The notes: a model not told the origin generated them from the letters alone. A stretch of DNA of 64,000 bases from Candidatus Ribeiella danica (GCA_016717335.1 JADKFS010000002.1:558001-622000), one strand, 5' to 3'. Shown: positions 48,860-57,951, counted from the first letter of the stretch. Numbers and translations are program-made.

Positions 48860-48939
48860 AGCGACCTCCACATCATCGACGGAGCATACCTCGGCGTATG
48901 TCTCTACGAAGAGCATACCATCCTCGGGCTGCCCGGCGA

Positions 48940-48978
48940 GGAAAGAAACGATTCCTTAGGGAAAAGACTTCACAACCG
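48940..48978 (+). promoter_or_regulatory. 39-nt stress-cluster motif, copy A
   Basis: GGAAAGAAA, exactly 24 bases, then CAACCG. Within the 24, GAAAAGACTTCA resembles the other copies. Located between the divergent stress protein genes at 48859 and 49202; the downstream side has a TACAAT -10-like hexamer near 49067. Confidence 0.7.
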
Positions 48979-49201
48979 GCCAAAAGTCACGCGGCCACCG
49001 TCGTGAAAGCTCAATCTGTGGTCGCGGTATCTTTCACTGCGCCGCGGGCCGATCTGCTACAATACAGCGGCACGCAGACATTGGCATGTGAACACAACCT
49101 GTGGCGGCGCCACGTTCAGCCAGGCAGAGGCTGCAATGACCGGCCGCGCGGCATACGCCGGTCGTGCCGTCACACGGTTAGCCTGAGAGAGGAGCACGAC
49201 C

Positions 49202-49618
49202 ATGTTCAAGCGCATCTTGCTTGCGACAGACGGCTCGCCGGTGGTCGAGCGCGAGATCCTGTACGCCGAACACCTCGCGCGGGTCGAGCAGGCCGAGCTG
49301 TTCGTGCTGCACGCGTACGACCCGCCGGCGCGCTACGCCGTGTTTCCGGGCTACGAGCAGCTGCTCGAGCGCTACCACGAGGTCGCCCAAGCGGTGGTCG
49401 ACGATGCCGTCAACGCCCTGCGCGAGGATGGCGTGACGGCGCAGGGCGAGGTGCGGGTGGGGCCGGCTGCCGAGGCGATCATCGCCGCCGCCGCCGAGCA
49501 CAGCATCGACCTGATCGTGATGGGCACCCGCGGCAGCGGCAATATTCAGTCGATGATCGGCAGCGTCAGCGCCCAGGTGCTGCGCCAGACTCACTGCCCA
49601 GTGCTGCAGATCCCCTAG
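49202..49618 (+). CDS. Universal stress protein, single domain
   Basis: The 138-residue protein begins MFKRILLATDGSPVVEREIL and contains MGTRGSGNIQSMIGSVSAQV, the ATP-binding loop. GAGAGGAG precedes the ATG. Motif copy A lies 224 bases upstream and copy D 18 bases downstream, suggesting shared control with the tandem gene that follows. Confidence 0.94.
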   Translation: MFKRILLATDGSPVVEREILYAEHLARVEQAELFVLHAYDPPARYAVFPGYEQLLERYHEVAQAVVDDAVNALREDGVTAQGEVRVGPAAEAIIAAAAEHSIDLIVMGTRGSGNIQSMIGSVSAQVLRQTHCPVLQIP

Positions 49619-49635
49619 CCGCAAACCACATATAC

Positions 49636-49674
49636 GGAAAGGAACACCGGACCGAGGTGAAGGAATCTCAACCG
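49636..49674 (+). promoter_or_regulatory. 39-nt stress-cluster motif, copy D
   Basis: GGAAAGGAA, 24 bases, CAACCG, with GTGAAGGAATCT in the second half. 229 bases upstream of the tandem universal stress protein at 49904. Confidence 0.7.
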
Positions 49675-49903
49675 CGCCGTGGCCGCCTGCCCCGTCGGCG
49701 ACCCGGTTGGCCTTGTGTCGCCGCGGGTCGATCGTGGGCCGCCGGGCGCGGTAGAGCGCCCCAGGCCGCCGACACGGGAGTGGCTGCGGCTGGGGTGCGC
49801 GCGTTGCGAACCTCTAACGTTAGGTCGCCATATATTACCGCTCCGGCGCGGCGCCGATGGTATGCTGAGCGCACACGGATCGTTCGTCAACAAGGAGGTT
49901 ACG

Positions 49904-50830
49904 ATGAAAACGATCCTCGTTCCCCTGGATGGCTCGGCGCTCGCCGAGCAGGTGCTCCCGCATGTCCGGGCGCTGGCCCCGCTCCTATCAGCCAACGTGC
50001 ATCTGCTCCATGTCGTCTCGGAGGCAGATCGTTATCATCTGCTCTTTGACGATCCGCAGGGCCTCGGCGAGTCCGGTCGGCCGCTAGGACCCGATCGGGA
50101 GTGGGAGGTCTTGCGCACGAATGGCGAGACCTATCTGCAGGAGCAGGCCGAAAAGCTCGGTACGTTCAGCCTGGACGCGGACTTCGAGGTGCGGCTTGGC
50201 TCGCCGCCCGAGCTGATCGCCGAGGCGTCCGAGCGCGATGGAGTCTGCCTGGTCGCAATGGCGACCCACGGCTACAGCGGGCTGCGCCGCTGGGCGCTCG
50301 GCAGCGTGACGGACAAGGTGCTGCACGCCGCCAAGACGCCGGTCATGGTCGTGCGCGGCGTCGAGCAGCCGATCGCCGGCGAGCGCGCGATCAGGCGGAT
50401 CATGCTGCCGCTGGACGGCTCGGAGCTTGCCCGCAAGGCCATCCCGCTGGCGAGCGAGCTGGCGATCAGCGCGAGGGCGGAGCTGCTGCTCTTTACCGTG
50501 GCCGTGCCGCCGCTCATGGAGGCGCCTGAGACAATGGCCGCGCTCGGATCTTACGACGAGGCGGTCGCCAAGGCGCGCGACCGGCTGGTCGAGGAGCTGG
50601 GTCCCTACGCCGAGCAGCTGAAGCAGCACGAGATCAAGGTGACGCCGCTGGCGCTCACCGGCATGGTGGCCGAGGCGATCGTCGACGAGGCGGCGCGCGC
50701 GCGCACGGACCTGATCGTGATGGCGACCCACGGTGCGGCCGGGCTGCGGCGCTGGGCGATGGGCAGCGTGGCCGACAAAGTGCTGCACGCCACCACGACG
50801 CCGCTCATCCTGGTGAACGCGCACGAGTAG
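49904..50830 (+). CDS. Universal stress protein, tandem domains
   Basis: The 308-residue protein contains two domains, each starting ILVPLDGSALAEQV / IMLPLDGSELARKA and each with an ATP loop (THGYSGLRRWALGSVTDKV and THGAAGLRRWAMGSVADKV). Both loops are intact. Start at 49904 has AAGGAGG eight bases upstream. It is very similar to the genes at 51159, 53688 and 54971, so these are probably local duplications. Confidence 0.95.
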   Translation: MKTILVPLDGSALAEQVLPHVRALAPLLSANVHLLHVVSEADRYHLLFDDPQGLGESGRPLGPDREWEVLRTNGETYLQEQAEKLGTFSLDADFEVRLGSPPELIAEASERDGVCLVAMATHGYSGLRRWALGSVTDKVLHAAKTPVMVVRGVEQPIAGERAIRRIMLPLDGSELARKAIPLASELAISARAELLLFTVAVPPLMEAPETMAALGSYDEAVAKARDRLVEELGPYAEQLKQHEIKVTPLALTGMVAEAIVDEAARARTDLIVMATHGAAGLRRWAMGSVADKVLHATTTPLILVNAHE

Positions 50831-50904
50831 CGGACTCGTGCGCAGTCTTCTTCGTGGCTTGCATCCTACGTTCTGTGCGGCGGGGCCGCGCGGGTCGAAC
50901 ACCC

Positions 50905-51095
50905 ACACGGCCCTTGAAAAAGACCTGGTGATACTCCGGGCCAATCAGCACGGCCGCCGGCTTGTTGAGCAGCTTGATTGCGAACACCGGGCCGAGCGCG
51001 GCGAGCCCGCGCCTGAACAGGCCGTCGCGATCGCGCTGGAAGCTGACGTAGTTGGGCTGGCGCTGTGTTTGATCATCGCGCGCCTCCTTGTTTCA
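50905..51095 (-). pseudogene. Cytochrome P450 N-terminal relic
   Basis: On the minus strand the frame reads NYVSFQRDRDGLFRRGLAAL, GPVFAIKLLNKPAAVLIGPE and YHQVFF, the typical P450 opening (beta-1 sheet before helix B). The heme-binding part is absent and downstream residues are unrelated. There is no start codon in this frame within the match, so it is a degraded fragment. The rest of the 50831-51158 gap contains a CCCCCCTCTCCCTGTGGAG hairpin (51108-51136). Confidence 0.6.
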
Positions 51096-51107
51096 GGCAT
51101 AAGAATT

Positions 51108-51136
51108 GCCCCCCTCTCCCTGTGGAGAGGGGGGCA
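51108..51136. terminator. Terminator-like hairpin
   Basis: GCCCCCCTCTCC pairs with GGAGAGGGGGGC around a CTGT loop. It follows the stop of the leftward stress protein gene at 51159 (opposite side) and lacks a clear U-run. Confidence 0.45.
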
Positions 51137-51158
51137 AAGGGGCAGAGGTAAGATCGCT

Positions 51159-52100
51159 CTAGCCGGCACGCACCAGCACCAGCGGAGTGGTGGTAGCGTG
51201 CAGTACCTTGTCGGCTATGCTGCCGAGCGCCCAGCGCCGCAGCCCGCCGCGGCCGTGCGTCGCCATCACGATCATGCTGGCCGCCCGCCGGGTCGCCTCG
51301 TCGACGATCGTCTCGGCGGCGTGGCCGTTGATAACCGCGGTGCTGACGGGGACATCCTGCTGGCGTAGCTCGCCGGCGATCGCCTCGAGCTCGTGGATCG
51401 CCTGATCGCGCAGCGCGGAGAGCACCACGCCATACTGTGCGGTCGGCTGGCCGAGCAGGCTGGGGTAGCCCTCGATCGCCGGAGCGACGGCCTGCAGCAG
51501 CGACAGCTCGGCGCAGGCGCAGCTGGCCAGCTCGGCCGCAAGCGGCAGCGCCTGGCGCGAGATATCCGACCCGTCCAGCGGCACCAGGATGCGCCTGATC
51601 GCGAACGGCCGCACGAGCGGCTTCTCCGCGCCGCGCACCAGAAACACCGGCGCGGCGGCGGCCTGGATAACCCGGTCGGCCACGCTGCCGAGCGCCCAGC
51701 GCCGCAGCCCGCTGTAGCCATGCGTGACCATCGCGATCAGGGTCGGCTTCCGGCCGGCCGCAACCTCGATAATGTTCTCGGCCACCGGGCCGATGCGCAC
51801 CTCTGTCTCGACGTCCAGGCCATCCTCAAGCAGGCGGCTGGCCTGCGCAGCCAGGTAGCCCTCGGCGTGCACGCGCGCCTCTTCCAGCGCCAGCTGTTTG
51901 CGCTCGCGGTAGCGCTCGGGCGGCTCGCTCATCCCGTACAGGCCGGTGATGCTATCGGCGAGCATGCTGTCGCGCTCGGGCTCGGGGACCACCTGCAGCA
52001 GCCGCACGCTGGCGCTGAGCAGCGGCGCCAGCTCTCGGATATACGGCATAATTTGCTCGGCGAGCGCCGAGCTATCCAGTGGTACGAGTATGCTGTTCAT
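51159..52100 (-). CDS. Universal stress protein, tandem domains
   Basis: The 313-residue protein has domain starts SILVPLDSSALAEQI and RRILVPLDGSDISRQA, and ATP loops THGYSGLRRWALGSVADRV and THGRGGLRRWALGSIADKV. ATG 52100 lies inside the end of the preceding reductase gene (52072), so the two overlap by 29 bases and are likely co-transcribed with the upstream OsmC gene. Confidence 0.94.
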   Translation of the reverse strand: MNSILVPLDSSALAEQIMPYIRELAPLLSASVRLLQVVPEPERDSMLADSITGLYGMSEPPERYRERKQLALEEARVHAEGYLAAQASRLLEDGLDVETEVRIGPVAENIIEVAAGRKPTLIAMVTHGYSGLRRWALGSVADRVIQAAAAPVFLVRGAEKPLVRPFAIRRILVPLDGSDISRQALPLAAELASCACAELSLLQAVAPAIEGYPSLLGQPTAQYGVVLSALRDQAIHELEAIAGELRQQDVPVSTAVINGHAAETIVDEATRRAASMIVMATHGRGGLRRWALGSIADKVLHATTTPLVLVRAG

Positions 52101-53034
52101 ACAAGCCTCCGAGGTTGTTGCCCACCCCTTCAAGCACATACGCGCAGGCGCTGATCGCCGCCTTGACGCCCTCGCCGAGCGCGATCAAGATCTGCTCGGC
52201 GTACGCGGTGCTGCTGATATCGCCGGCTGCAAACAGGCCGGGGCAGCGCGTCGCGCACTGCGCATTCACGACAATATGCCCATTATTGGTGCGCTCGACC
52301 AGCTGCCCGAGAAAATCAGTGTGCGATAGCAGCCCCATCTCGATGAACACGCCGTCCGCGGGGAAGCTCTCGACCTCGCCGTTCGGCCCGATCGCGTCCA
52401 CGCCGCTGACAAACTCGTCGCCGAAGATCTCTTTCACCGTATAGTCGGGCCGCACCGCCACGCGCGAGTCCTGGAGCAGCTGCCGGCCCAGCGCATAGCT
52501 GGACAGGTCGGACTGGTCGGGCGCGATCAGCGTGACGTGCGCGGCGGTCGCGCGTAGCTCGGCGGCGGCGCGCTGCGCGCGCAGGTTGCCGCCGACCACC
52601 ACCACCCGCCGCCCGGCGAAGAGCGGCGCGTGGCTTGCCGCCGAGTAGCTCACCCCAAAGCCGCTCAGCCGCCGCTCGCCCGGCACGCCGAGCGTGCGCG
52701 GCGTGACGCCCGTGGCCACGATCACGGCGCGGGCCGGGAAGGCACCGCCCTCGACCGTGTGCACCTGCAGCATATCGCCGTGCAGAAAGACCTCCTGCAC
52801 CGAATCGAAGTAGCGAATCGGCTCGGGGACCTCCACGAGCTGCTGGCGCAGCTGCTCGACGGTCTCCTCGCCGACGATCACCTCGCGCTGTTTGAGCCAC
52901 GGCAGCTGCAGCCGGTAGGCGGCCTTGCCGCCCAGGTCGGGCGCAATTACGAGCGTTTTCAGGTGATGGCTCAGCGAGTATGCGCCGGCCGCCAGCCCGG
53001 CCGGGCCCGCGCCAATCACAATCACATCATGCAT
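52072..53034 (-). CDS. Thioredoxin reductase-like flavoprotein lacking CxxC
   Basis: The 320-residue protein has the FAD motif VIGAGPAGLAAGAYSLSHHL and, near the C-terminus, GLFAAGDISSTAYAEQILIA. The NAD(P) motif is VVVVGGNLRAQRAAAEL. The central CxxC of true thioredoxin reductases is missing, so it cannot do the standard dithiol exchange and may be a ferredoxin- or NAD(P)H-dependent reductase (as in the FNR subgroup). It overlaps the downstream universal stress protein gene by 29 bases and follows the OsmC gene. A closely similar protein is encoded at 60558. Confidence 0.88.
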   Translation of the reverse strand: MHDVIVIGAGPAGLAAGAYSLSHHLKTLVIAPDLGGKAAYRLQLPWLKQREVIVGEETVEQLRQQLVEVPEPIRYFDSVQEVFLHGDMLQVHTVEGGAFPARAVIVATGVTPRTLGVPGERRLSGFGVSYSAASHAPLFAGRRVVVVGGNLRAQRAAAELRATAAHVTLIAPDQSDLSSYALGRQLLQDSRVAVRPDYTVKEIFGDEFVSGVDAIGPNGEVESFPADGVFIEMGLLSHTDFLGQLVERTNNGHIVVNAQCATRCPGLFAAGDISSTAYAEQILIALGEGVKAAISACAYVLEGVGNNLGGLYEQHTRTTG

Positions 53035-53058
53035 GGATTACCTCTTTCTGAGATTGCG

Positions 53059-53490
53059 TCATCCCGCCGCGCCCACGATCTCGAAGGACGCGCTGATCGA
53101 CGCACCCTGGCCGAGCATGGCCCAGACCGGGCAGTACCGATCGCGCGAGAGATCGATCGCGCGCGCGACCGCGCCCGGGTCGACATCCGCGCCGCGCACG
53201 AGATACTCAAGCTCGATCGCCGTGTACACCGTCGGGTACTCGTCGCTGCGCGCCCCGCGGACGCGCACCTCCAGCCCCTCGACCGGCTGCCGCTTCTTGC
53301 GCAGGATCGAGATCACATCCATCCCGCTACAGCCGGCCAGGCTGATCAGCACCAACTCCATCGGCGAGGGGCCGGCGCCGGCGCCCTCTGCGCCGGGCGA
53401 GTCCAGATCGATTTGCGGGCCCGACGGCACGCTGCCGACGAAGTGCATGCCTTCCTGCAGCGTCACCACGGCCGAAAGCTCAGCTGGCAT
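53059..53490 (-). CDS. OsmC/Ohr-family protein
   Basis: The 143-residue protein has the first reactive cysteine in LAGCSGMDV and the second in DRYCPVWAML, the two-cysteine site of OsmC-like peroxidases that reduce organic hydroperoxides. The N-terminal GPSPMELVLISLAGC region matches. The start at 53490 has AAGGAGC. It heads a leftward run with the flavoprotein and tandem stress protein, consistent with a peroxide-detoxification unit. Confidence 0.92.
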   Translation of the reverse strand: MPAELSAVVTLQEGMHFVGSVPSGPQIDLDSPGAEGAGAGPSPMELVLISLAGCSGMDVISILRKKRQPVEGLEVRVRGARSDEYPTVYTAIELEYLVRGADVDPGAVARAIDLSRDRYCPVWAMLGQGASISASFEIVGAAG

Positions 53491-53687
53491 GGATCGCTCC
53501 TTCCTTGGGCAGAGCGGCTGATCCATCCGAATGCCACGCTGCCGAGGGCCTGCGCGACCGATGCCGGCTCAACCAACCTGCGCTCGTGCAATTCCAGGCG
53601 AGGTGCGGGCGCACAACGGCCATCTCGACCATCGGCACACCAGCCCCGCGTCCACACTCTTGCGCCGCAAGCGCGCCAGGCTGTCCC

Positions 53688-54605
53688 TCACGCGCTCGCG
53701 CGATGGAGCAGCACGGGAGCACACGCTCCACGGACGACCTTATCGGCGACGCTGCCCAGCAGCAGCCGCGAGACCCCGCTGCGCCCATGTGTCGCCATCG
53801 CGATCAGCTCGGTCCCGTGGTGGCGGGCGTAGTCGAGGATCGCGAGCGCCGGAGCGGCGACCGCAATGCTGGTCTGGACCTGCAGCGATCGCTCGCGCAG
53901 CCGCGCGGCCACCTGATCGAGGTAGGTCTGCGCCTCGGCCCGCCACTCCTCGACCAGCTGCTCGTCGAGCCCGGCCGAGCGCGCGACCGGCGCGTAGTCC
54001 ATGACGATCGGATCGATCGCCTGCAGCAGGGTGTACTGCGCGCCCATGGTCTCGCCCAGGCCGACGGCATACTCAAGCGCATCCTCGGCCAGCGGCGAGC
54101 CATCGAGCGGAATGAGCACGCGCTGCAGGATCGGCTCGCCCTGCAGGTCGAGCAGATCGAGCGACTCCTGGTGCGGCCGCGCCAGCAGCACCGGTATCGG
54201 CAGCTGGCGAACCAGCGTGTCCGCGACGCTGCCGAGCCAGAATCGCGAGACTGGGCCGCGGCCGTGCGTGCTCATCACGACCAGATCGGCGGCGGTTTCG
54301 ATCGCGCATCTGCGCAGTGTGTCGGCGGGCATGCCGTCGAGCAGATCTGTCGTGACCTCCACGCCCCACGTCGCCGACAGGTGCTGCGCGAGGCCGTCGA
54401 GATAGGCGCACTCGCTCTCACGGCTGGGCGTGTCGAGCGCGTCGTCGCCGACAGGCATTCCGATCGCATAGACCAGCTGATTGGCGACATGGACATGAGC
54501 CAGCCGGACCGCGGCGCCAGAGCGCCGCGCGATCGACAGCGCGAGCGGCAGCGCGTGCTCGCCGAACGTCGAGCCATCGAGCGGGACCAGGATCGAGCGG
54601 TACAT
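53688..54605 (-). CDS. Universal stress protein, tandem domains
   Basis: The 305-residue protein starts MYRSILVPLDGSTFGEHALP and has a second domain at RVLIPLDGSPLAEDAL. ATP loops STHGRGPVSRFWLGSVADTL and THGRSGVSRLLLGSVADKV are intact. Start at 54605 has AGGAGG. It is less similar to the other tandem genes and divergent from the one at 54971; motif copy B lies between. Confidence 0.94.
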   Translation of the reverse strand: MYRSILVPLDGSTFGEHALPLALSIARRSGAAVRLAHVHVANQLVYAIGMPVGDDALDTPSRESECAYLDGLAQHLSATWGVEVTTDLLDGMPADTLRRCAIETAADLVVMSTHGRGPVSRFWLGSVADTLVRQLPIPVLLARPHQESLDLLDLQGEPILQRVLIPLDGSPLAEDALEYAVGLGETMGAQYTLLQAIDPIVMDYAPVARSAGLDEQLVEEWRAEAQTYLDQVAARLRERSLQVQTSIAVAAPALAILDYARHHGTELIAMATHGRSGVSRLLLGSVADKVVRGACAPVLLHRASA

Positions 54606-54724
54606 GTGCGCCTCCTGTTCGTAAGAGGGGGGGCGCAACCGCTCACTATCTGCGGTCACCCCAGCCACCTGCGCTTCTTCTCCTGCGCCCATTTCGAGCA
54701 TAGCACGCGGGTGATCGGGCTTTG

Positions 54725-54763
54725 GGAAAGAAACCGCCGTTCTGCGAGAAGGCTTCGCAACCG
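54725..54763 (+). promoter_or_regulatory. 39-nt stress-cluster motif, copy B
   Basis: GGAAAGAAA, 24 bases, CAACCG, with GAGAAGGCTTCG in the second half, itself an inverted repeat (GAAG/CTTC). Between divergent stress protein genes; 207 bases upstream of 54971. A TATGAT -10-like hexamer lies about 70 bases downstream. Confidence 0.7.
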
Positions 54764-54970
54764 ATCTATCAGTCCTAAAATCTTCACCACAGGTTATCGA
54801 ACGGTATCCCCACCGCTCGCCCAGGCGGCGTATGATCGCCAGCAGAAACGACCACAACCGGGTGGCCGGAGGCATGAACAAACAAATCGCGCGCGAGGAT
54901 GCGTGCCGAGCGGACGGTCGCTCCCGCCTACCGCCCAGGCGCGGCGCAGCTCCTCGCCATGGAGACGGCT

Positions 54971-55930
54971 ATGAAAACCATCCTTGTCCCGCTCGATGGC
55001 TCGGCCTTGGCAGAGGAAGTGCTGCCCTATGTTCGGATGCTGGCGCCGGTGCTGGGCGCCGAGATCCGGCTGCTGCACGTCGTCTCGGAGATCGACACCC
55101 ACAACCCGCTGGCCTACGATATAACGACTCTCTACAGCATGGGCGACGTGATCGCGGCGCAGCAGGAGCGCTACCAGCAATCCTGGCAGACGATGCGCCA
55201 GCACGCCGAGGGCTACCTGGCGTCCCAGGCGATGCGGCTGAAAGAGGACGGCCTCGACGTCGCGATCGACGTGCGCTTCGGCTCGCCGGCCGAGGTGATC
55301 GTCGAGGTGGCCGAGAAGAAGCATGTCGCGCTCGTGACGATGGCGACTCATGGCTATAGCGGGCTGCGGCGCTGGGCGCTCGGCAGCGTGACCGATCGGG
55401 TCGTCCAGGCCGGGCCGGCCCCGGTCTTCGTGGTGCGCGGCGGCGCCGTGGACGCGGCCAATCCGCCCACGCTCAAGCACATCCTGGTGCCGCTGGATGG
55501 CTCGGAGCTGGCGCGCCAGGCGCTGCCGCTCGCGGCCGAGCTGGCCAGCTGCGCCCGCGCCGAGCTGCTGCTGCTGCAGGCCATCGCGCCGCCGCTCGAC
55601 GCGCACGCGGGGCAGCGGCCGCTGGCCCGGCCGCCCATGGACATGGAGGAGAGCCAGGCGATGCTGCAGGAGCACGCGACCGTCGAGGTTGGCGAGCAGG
55701 CTCAAGCGCTGCGCAGGCGCGACCTGGCGGTGCGAACGATCGTCCTCAACGGCCACGCCGCCGAGGTGATCGTCGACGAGGCGACCCGCGAGCAGGCCGA
55801 CCTGATCGTGATGGCGACGCACGGGCGCGGCGGGCTGCGGCGCTGGGCGCTCGGCAGCGTGGCCGATAAGGTGCTGCACGCCACCGCCACCCCGCTCGTG
55901 CTGGTGCGCGCGCAGGAGTCCGCCACGTAG
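54971..55930 (+). CDS. Universal stress protein, tandem domains
   Basis: The 319-residue protein begins MKTILVPLDGSALAEEVLP, almost identical at the start to the 49904 protein. The second domain starts HILVPLDGSELARQA. ATP loops THGYSGLRRWALGSVTDRV and THGRGGLRRWALGSVADKV are intact. An MDMEE-containing linker is longer than in its paralogues. An R2 element follows immediately. Confidence 0.95.
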   Translation: MKTILVPLDGSALAEEVLPYVRMLAPVLGAEIRLLHVVSEIDTHNPLAYDITTLYSMGDVIAAQQERYQQSWQTMRQHAEGYLASQAMRLKEDGLDVAIDVRFGSPAEVIVEVAEKKHVALVTMATHGYSGLRRWALGSVTDRVVQAGPAPVFVVRGGAVDAANPPTLKHILVPLDGSELARQALPLAAELASCARAELLLLQAIAPPLDAHAGQRPLARPPMDMEESQAMLQEHATVEVGEQAQALRRRDLAVRTIVLNGHAAEVIVDEATREQADLIVMATHGRGGLRRWALGSVADKVLHATATPLVLVRAQESAT

Positions 55931-55958
55931 CTGCTGACCCGCACCCCCTGGCACGAGA

Positions 55959-56176
55959 ACATGTACATGATCCCGTATGTTACAAACCCCACCCCCAGCC
56001 CCCTCCCCTGCCAGGGGAGGGGGTTTCTTTTTCGTGGTTGTGGCGCGGCGGCTTTGCCGCCGCGCCACACCCACGAACGATCTCCCCCGACCCCCGCTCT
56101 CCGCGGGGGTCGGGGGATGTGGGAGATGGCACGACAAAGCGCGATTTTCGAATTGTAAAATGGGGGATGAATCATG
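55959..56176. mobile_element. R2-family MITE, copy b
   Basis: Left end AACATGTACATGATCCCGTA with TTACAAACCCC, right end GGGGGATGAATCATG. It contains CCCCTCCCCTGCCAGGGGAG and the CGTGGTTGTGGCGCGGCGGC hairpin with one mismatch. Left terminal repeat is less well kept than in copy a. Confidence 0.75.
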
Positions 56177-56191
56177 CAGCCGGCCGTCGCG

Positions 56192-56908
56192 CTAGCGACC
56201 GACCATGCGCATCCGACACTGCTCGAACAGCGCGGGCGTCTCGTCGTCGCCCATCAGCCGGCGCCAGTGTGGGGCCGAGCCGCCCAGGGCGTCCTCGACG
56301 ATCTCGAGCGCCACGATCTCATCGGCGTGATGCCCGATACAGTGGATCGCCGCGGCGGTCGCGCGCGGGGTCGCGACGACGCAGTGGTGAACGTGGGCGT
56401 GGTGCAGCGACTGAAGCGCGGCGAGCTGGATCAGCCCATCGCCGATCCCATCGTCGACCAGGATGACCGCGCGGCGGCCCAGCGGCGTCAGCCCGCGCTC
56501 GCCGCGGTACTGCGCCACCAGCGCGGCCAGGTCGCAGCGCGCGCGGCAGGCCTCCTTCCAGACTAACGCAGGGGTGATGCCGGGCAGCCGGAGCGCCATC
56601 CGGTTGAAGCACAGCCCGCCGCCCTCGCTGATCGCCCCGGCGACGACCGCGGGGTACAGCGGGGCGCTGAACGCGCGCGCCAGCATCACGTCGAGCGGCA
56701 GCCGCAGCGCGCGCGCCAGCTCGCCGGCCACGACCACGCCGCCGGGCGGCAGGGCCAGCACCAGCGCGCGGCCGCCGCGGAAGGCCTGCAGCCGCTCGGC
56801 GAGCCGCCGGCCGGCCGCCAGGCGGTCGGCGTAGCGGTCCTCGTACCAGTCGTCGTCGGGCAGCGGCGGGCGCGTTATACGTCCGGAGAGTACAGGTTGA
56901 GTCAACAT
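56192..56908 (-). CDS. Predicted phosphoribosyltransferase (COG1926-like)
   Basis: The 238-residue protein has a PRPP-loop sequence VILVDDGIGDGLIQLAAL and an upstream ALPPGGVVVAGELARAL segment typical of this predicted PRTase group. The usual VDDGIATG is changed to VDDGIGDG. The substrate is unknown. Its ATG is 15 bases after the CBS gene stop, so the two are one transcript. Such PRTases accompany universal stress proteins in dormancy-type clusters of mycobacteria. Confidence 0.88.
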   Translation of the reverse strand: MLTQPVLSGRITRPPLPDDDWYEDRYADRLAAGRRLAERLQAFRGGRALVLALPPGGVVVAGELARALRLPLDVMLARAFSAPLYPAVVAGAISEGGGLCFNRMALRLPGITPALVWKEACRARCDLAALVAQYRGERGLTPLGRRAVILVDDGIGDGLIQLAALQSLHHAHVHHCVVATPRATAAAIHCIGHHADEIVALEIVEDALGGSAPHWRRLMGDDETPALFEQCRMRMVGR

Positions 56909-56923
56909 TGGGTACCTCGACGA

Positions 56924-57619
56924 CTATGCCTCCTCCACCACCATTGGGTTTGTGCTGCTAGCCCGCTGGGACCAGGCGGAAAACGTGGGGCAGTGCCGCC
57001 CAGGGACAGCGGTATGCTGCTCTATCCGGCCGAGCATGCAGGCGATGCCGTCGAAGTAGCGGCAGTTCCCGCAGCGATGCAGATGATAGTGACAATTCCA
57101 GCACTCGTCGTCGGGGCCGACTAGCGCAAACGACCGGCGGCGCAGCATGGTGCCGCAGTGCTGGCAGGTAAACGTCTCGCGGTGGGTATCCGGCTGGTCG
57201 GCGCTGGCCGAGTCGGCGATCAGCAACCGGAACAGGTCGCTCTCGGTGATCACCCCGACGACGCGGCCGTCGTCAACCACGGGCAGCCCGCTGATCCGGC
57301 CCGACAGCATCTTCTGCGCCGCCTCGAGCACCGGCGCGTCGGAGGCGATCGTCAGCGGGTCGCGCGTCATGCACGCGGAGACCGTGACCTGCTCGAGCAG
57401 CGCGCGCATCTCGTAGATGCTGAGCGTGGTGGCCGCGGAGGGCTGGGCGGCGCGCAGATCGCCCCACGTGACGATGCCCATCAGCCGCTCGTGCTCGACT
57501 ACCAGCAGCCGCCGCACGTGGCGCTGCTCCATGATCCGCTGAGCCATCGCCAGCGACATGGTCGGCGCGATCACGATCGGAGGGGTGCTCATCCACTCCG
57601 CAACACGATCTTTACGCAT
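56924..57619 (-). CDS. Two-CBS-domain protein with cysteine-rich C-terminus
   Basis: The 231-residue protein has CBS pair WMSTPPIVIAPTMSLAMAQR and CMTRDPLTIASDAPVLEAAQ, each ending in a GIVTWGDL/GVITESDL strand that binds adenosine nucleotides. After residue 150 come nine cysteines in CQHCG, CWNCHYHLHRCGNCRYF, ACMLG and RHCPTF, with several histidines, forming one or two metal or iron-sulfur sites. This combination could couple nucleotide level to redox or metal status. It precedes the phosphoribosyltransferase on the same strand. Confidence 0.92.
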   Translation of the reverse strand: MRKDRVAEWMSTPPIVIAPTMSLAMAQRIMEQRHVRRLLVVEHERLMGIVTWGDLRAAQPSAATTLSIYEMRALLEQVTVSACMTRDPLTIASDAPVLEAAQKMLSGRISGLPVVDDGRVVGVITESDLFRLLIADSASADQPDTHRETFTCQHCGTMLRRRSFALVGPDDECWNCHYHLHRCGNCRYFDGIACMLGRIEQHTAVPGRHCPTFSAWSQRASSTNPMVVEEA

Positions 57620-57810
57620 CTGGAACCTCCTCTAAACAGGGCTCACGCGGCGGGCCGCTGTTGAGACCGGGGGGAACGGGCAGCCGGCAAGAATGCTGGG
57701 CGCCAGAGCACTGCTCGACCAAGATCACGATACGGCCTGCGCGCACTTCTGCAGCGATCGCGTTCGCCCTGCTCTTATCACGAGTGTAGCATCTCCGCAT
57801 CGCCGCGCGC

Positions 57811-57849
57811 GGAAAGAAATGTTGACCAACCGGAAGCATCCCGTAACCG
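57811..57849 (+). promoter_or_regulatory. 39-nt stress-cluster motif, copy C
   Basis: GGAAAGAAA, 24 bases, TAACCG, with GGAAGCATCCCG in the second half. Lies 103 bases ahead of the stress protein at 57952, with TATGCT (57911-57916) as a likely -10. The most diverged of the four copies. Confidence 0.6.
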
Positions 57850-57951
57850 CGGTTTCCGGAACCTAACAATGTGTGAACCTATCTCAACTCGCGTGTAGCC
57901 GCGCAACTGTTATGCTGATGGGGAATGAGGAAACACAATGAGGTGTGGACC

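Noticed and set aside
48940..48978. DosR-type GGGACT box
   Set aside because: The motif does not match the known DosR box; only the gene content is reminiscent.
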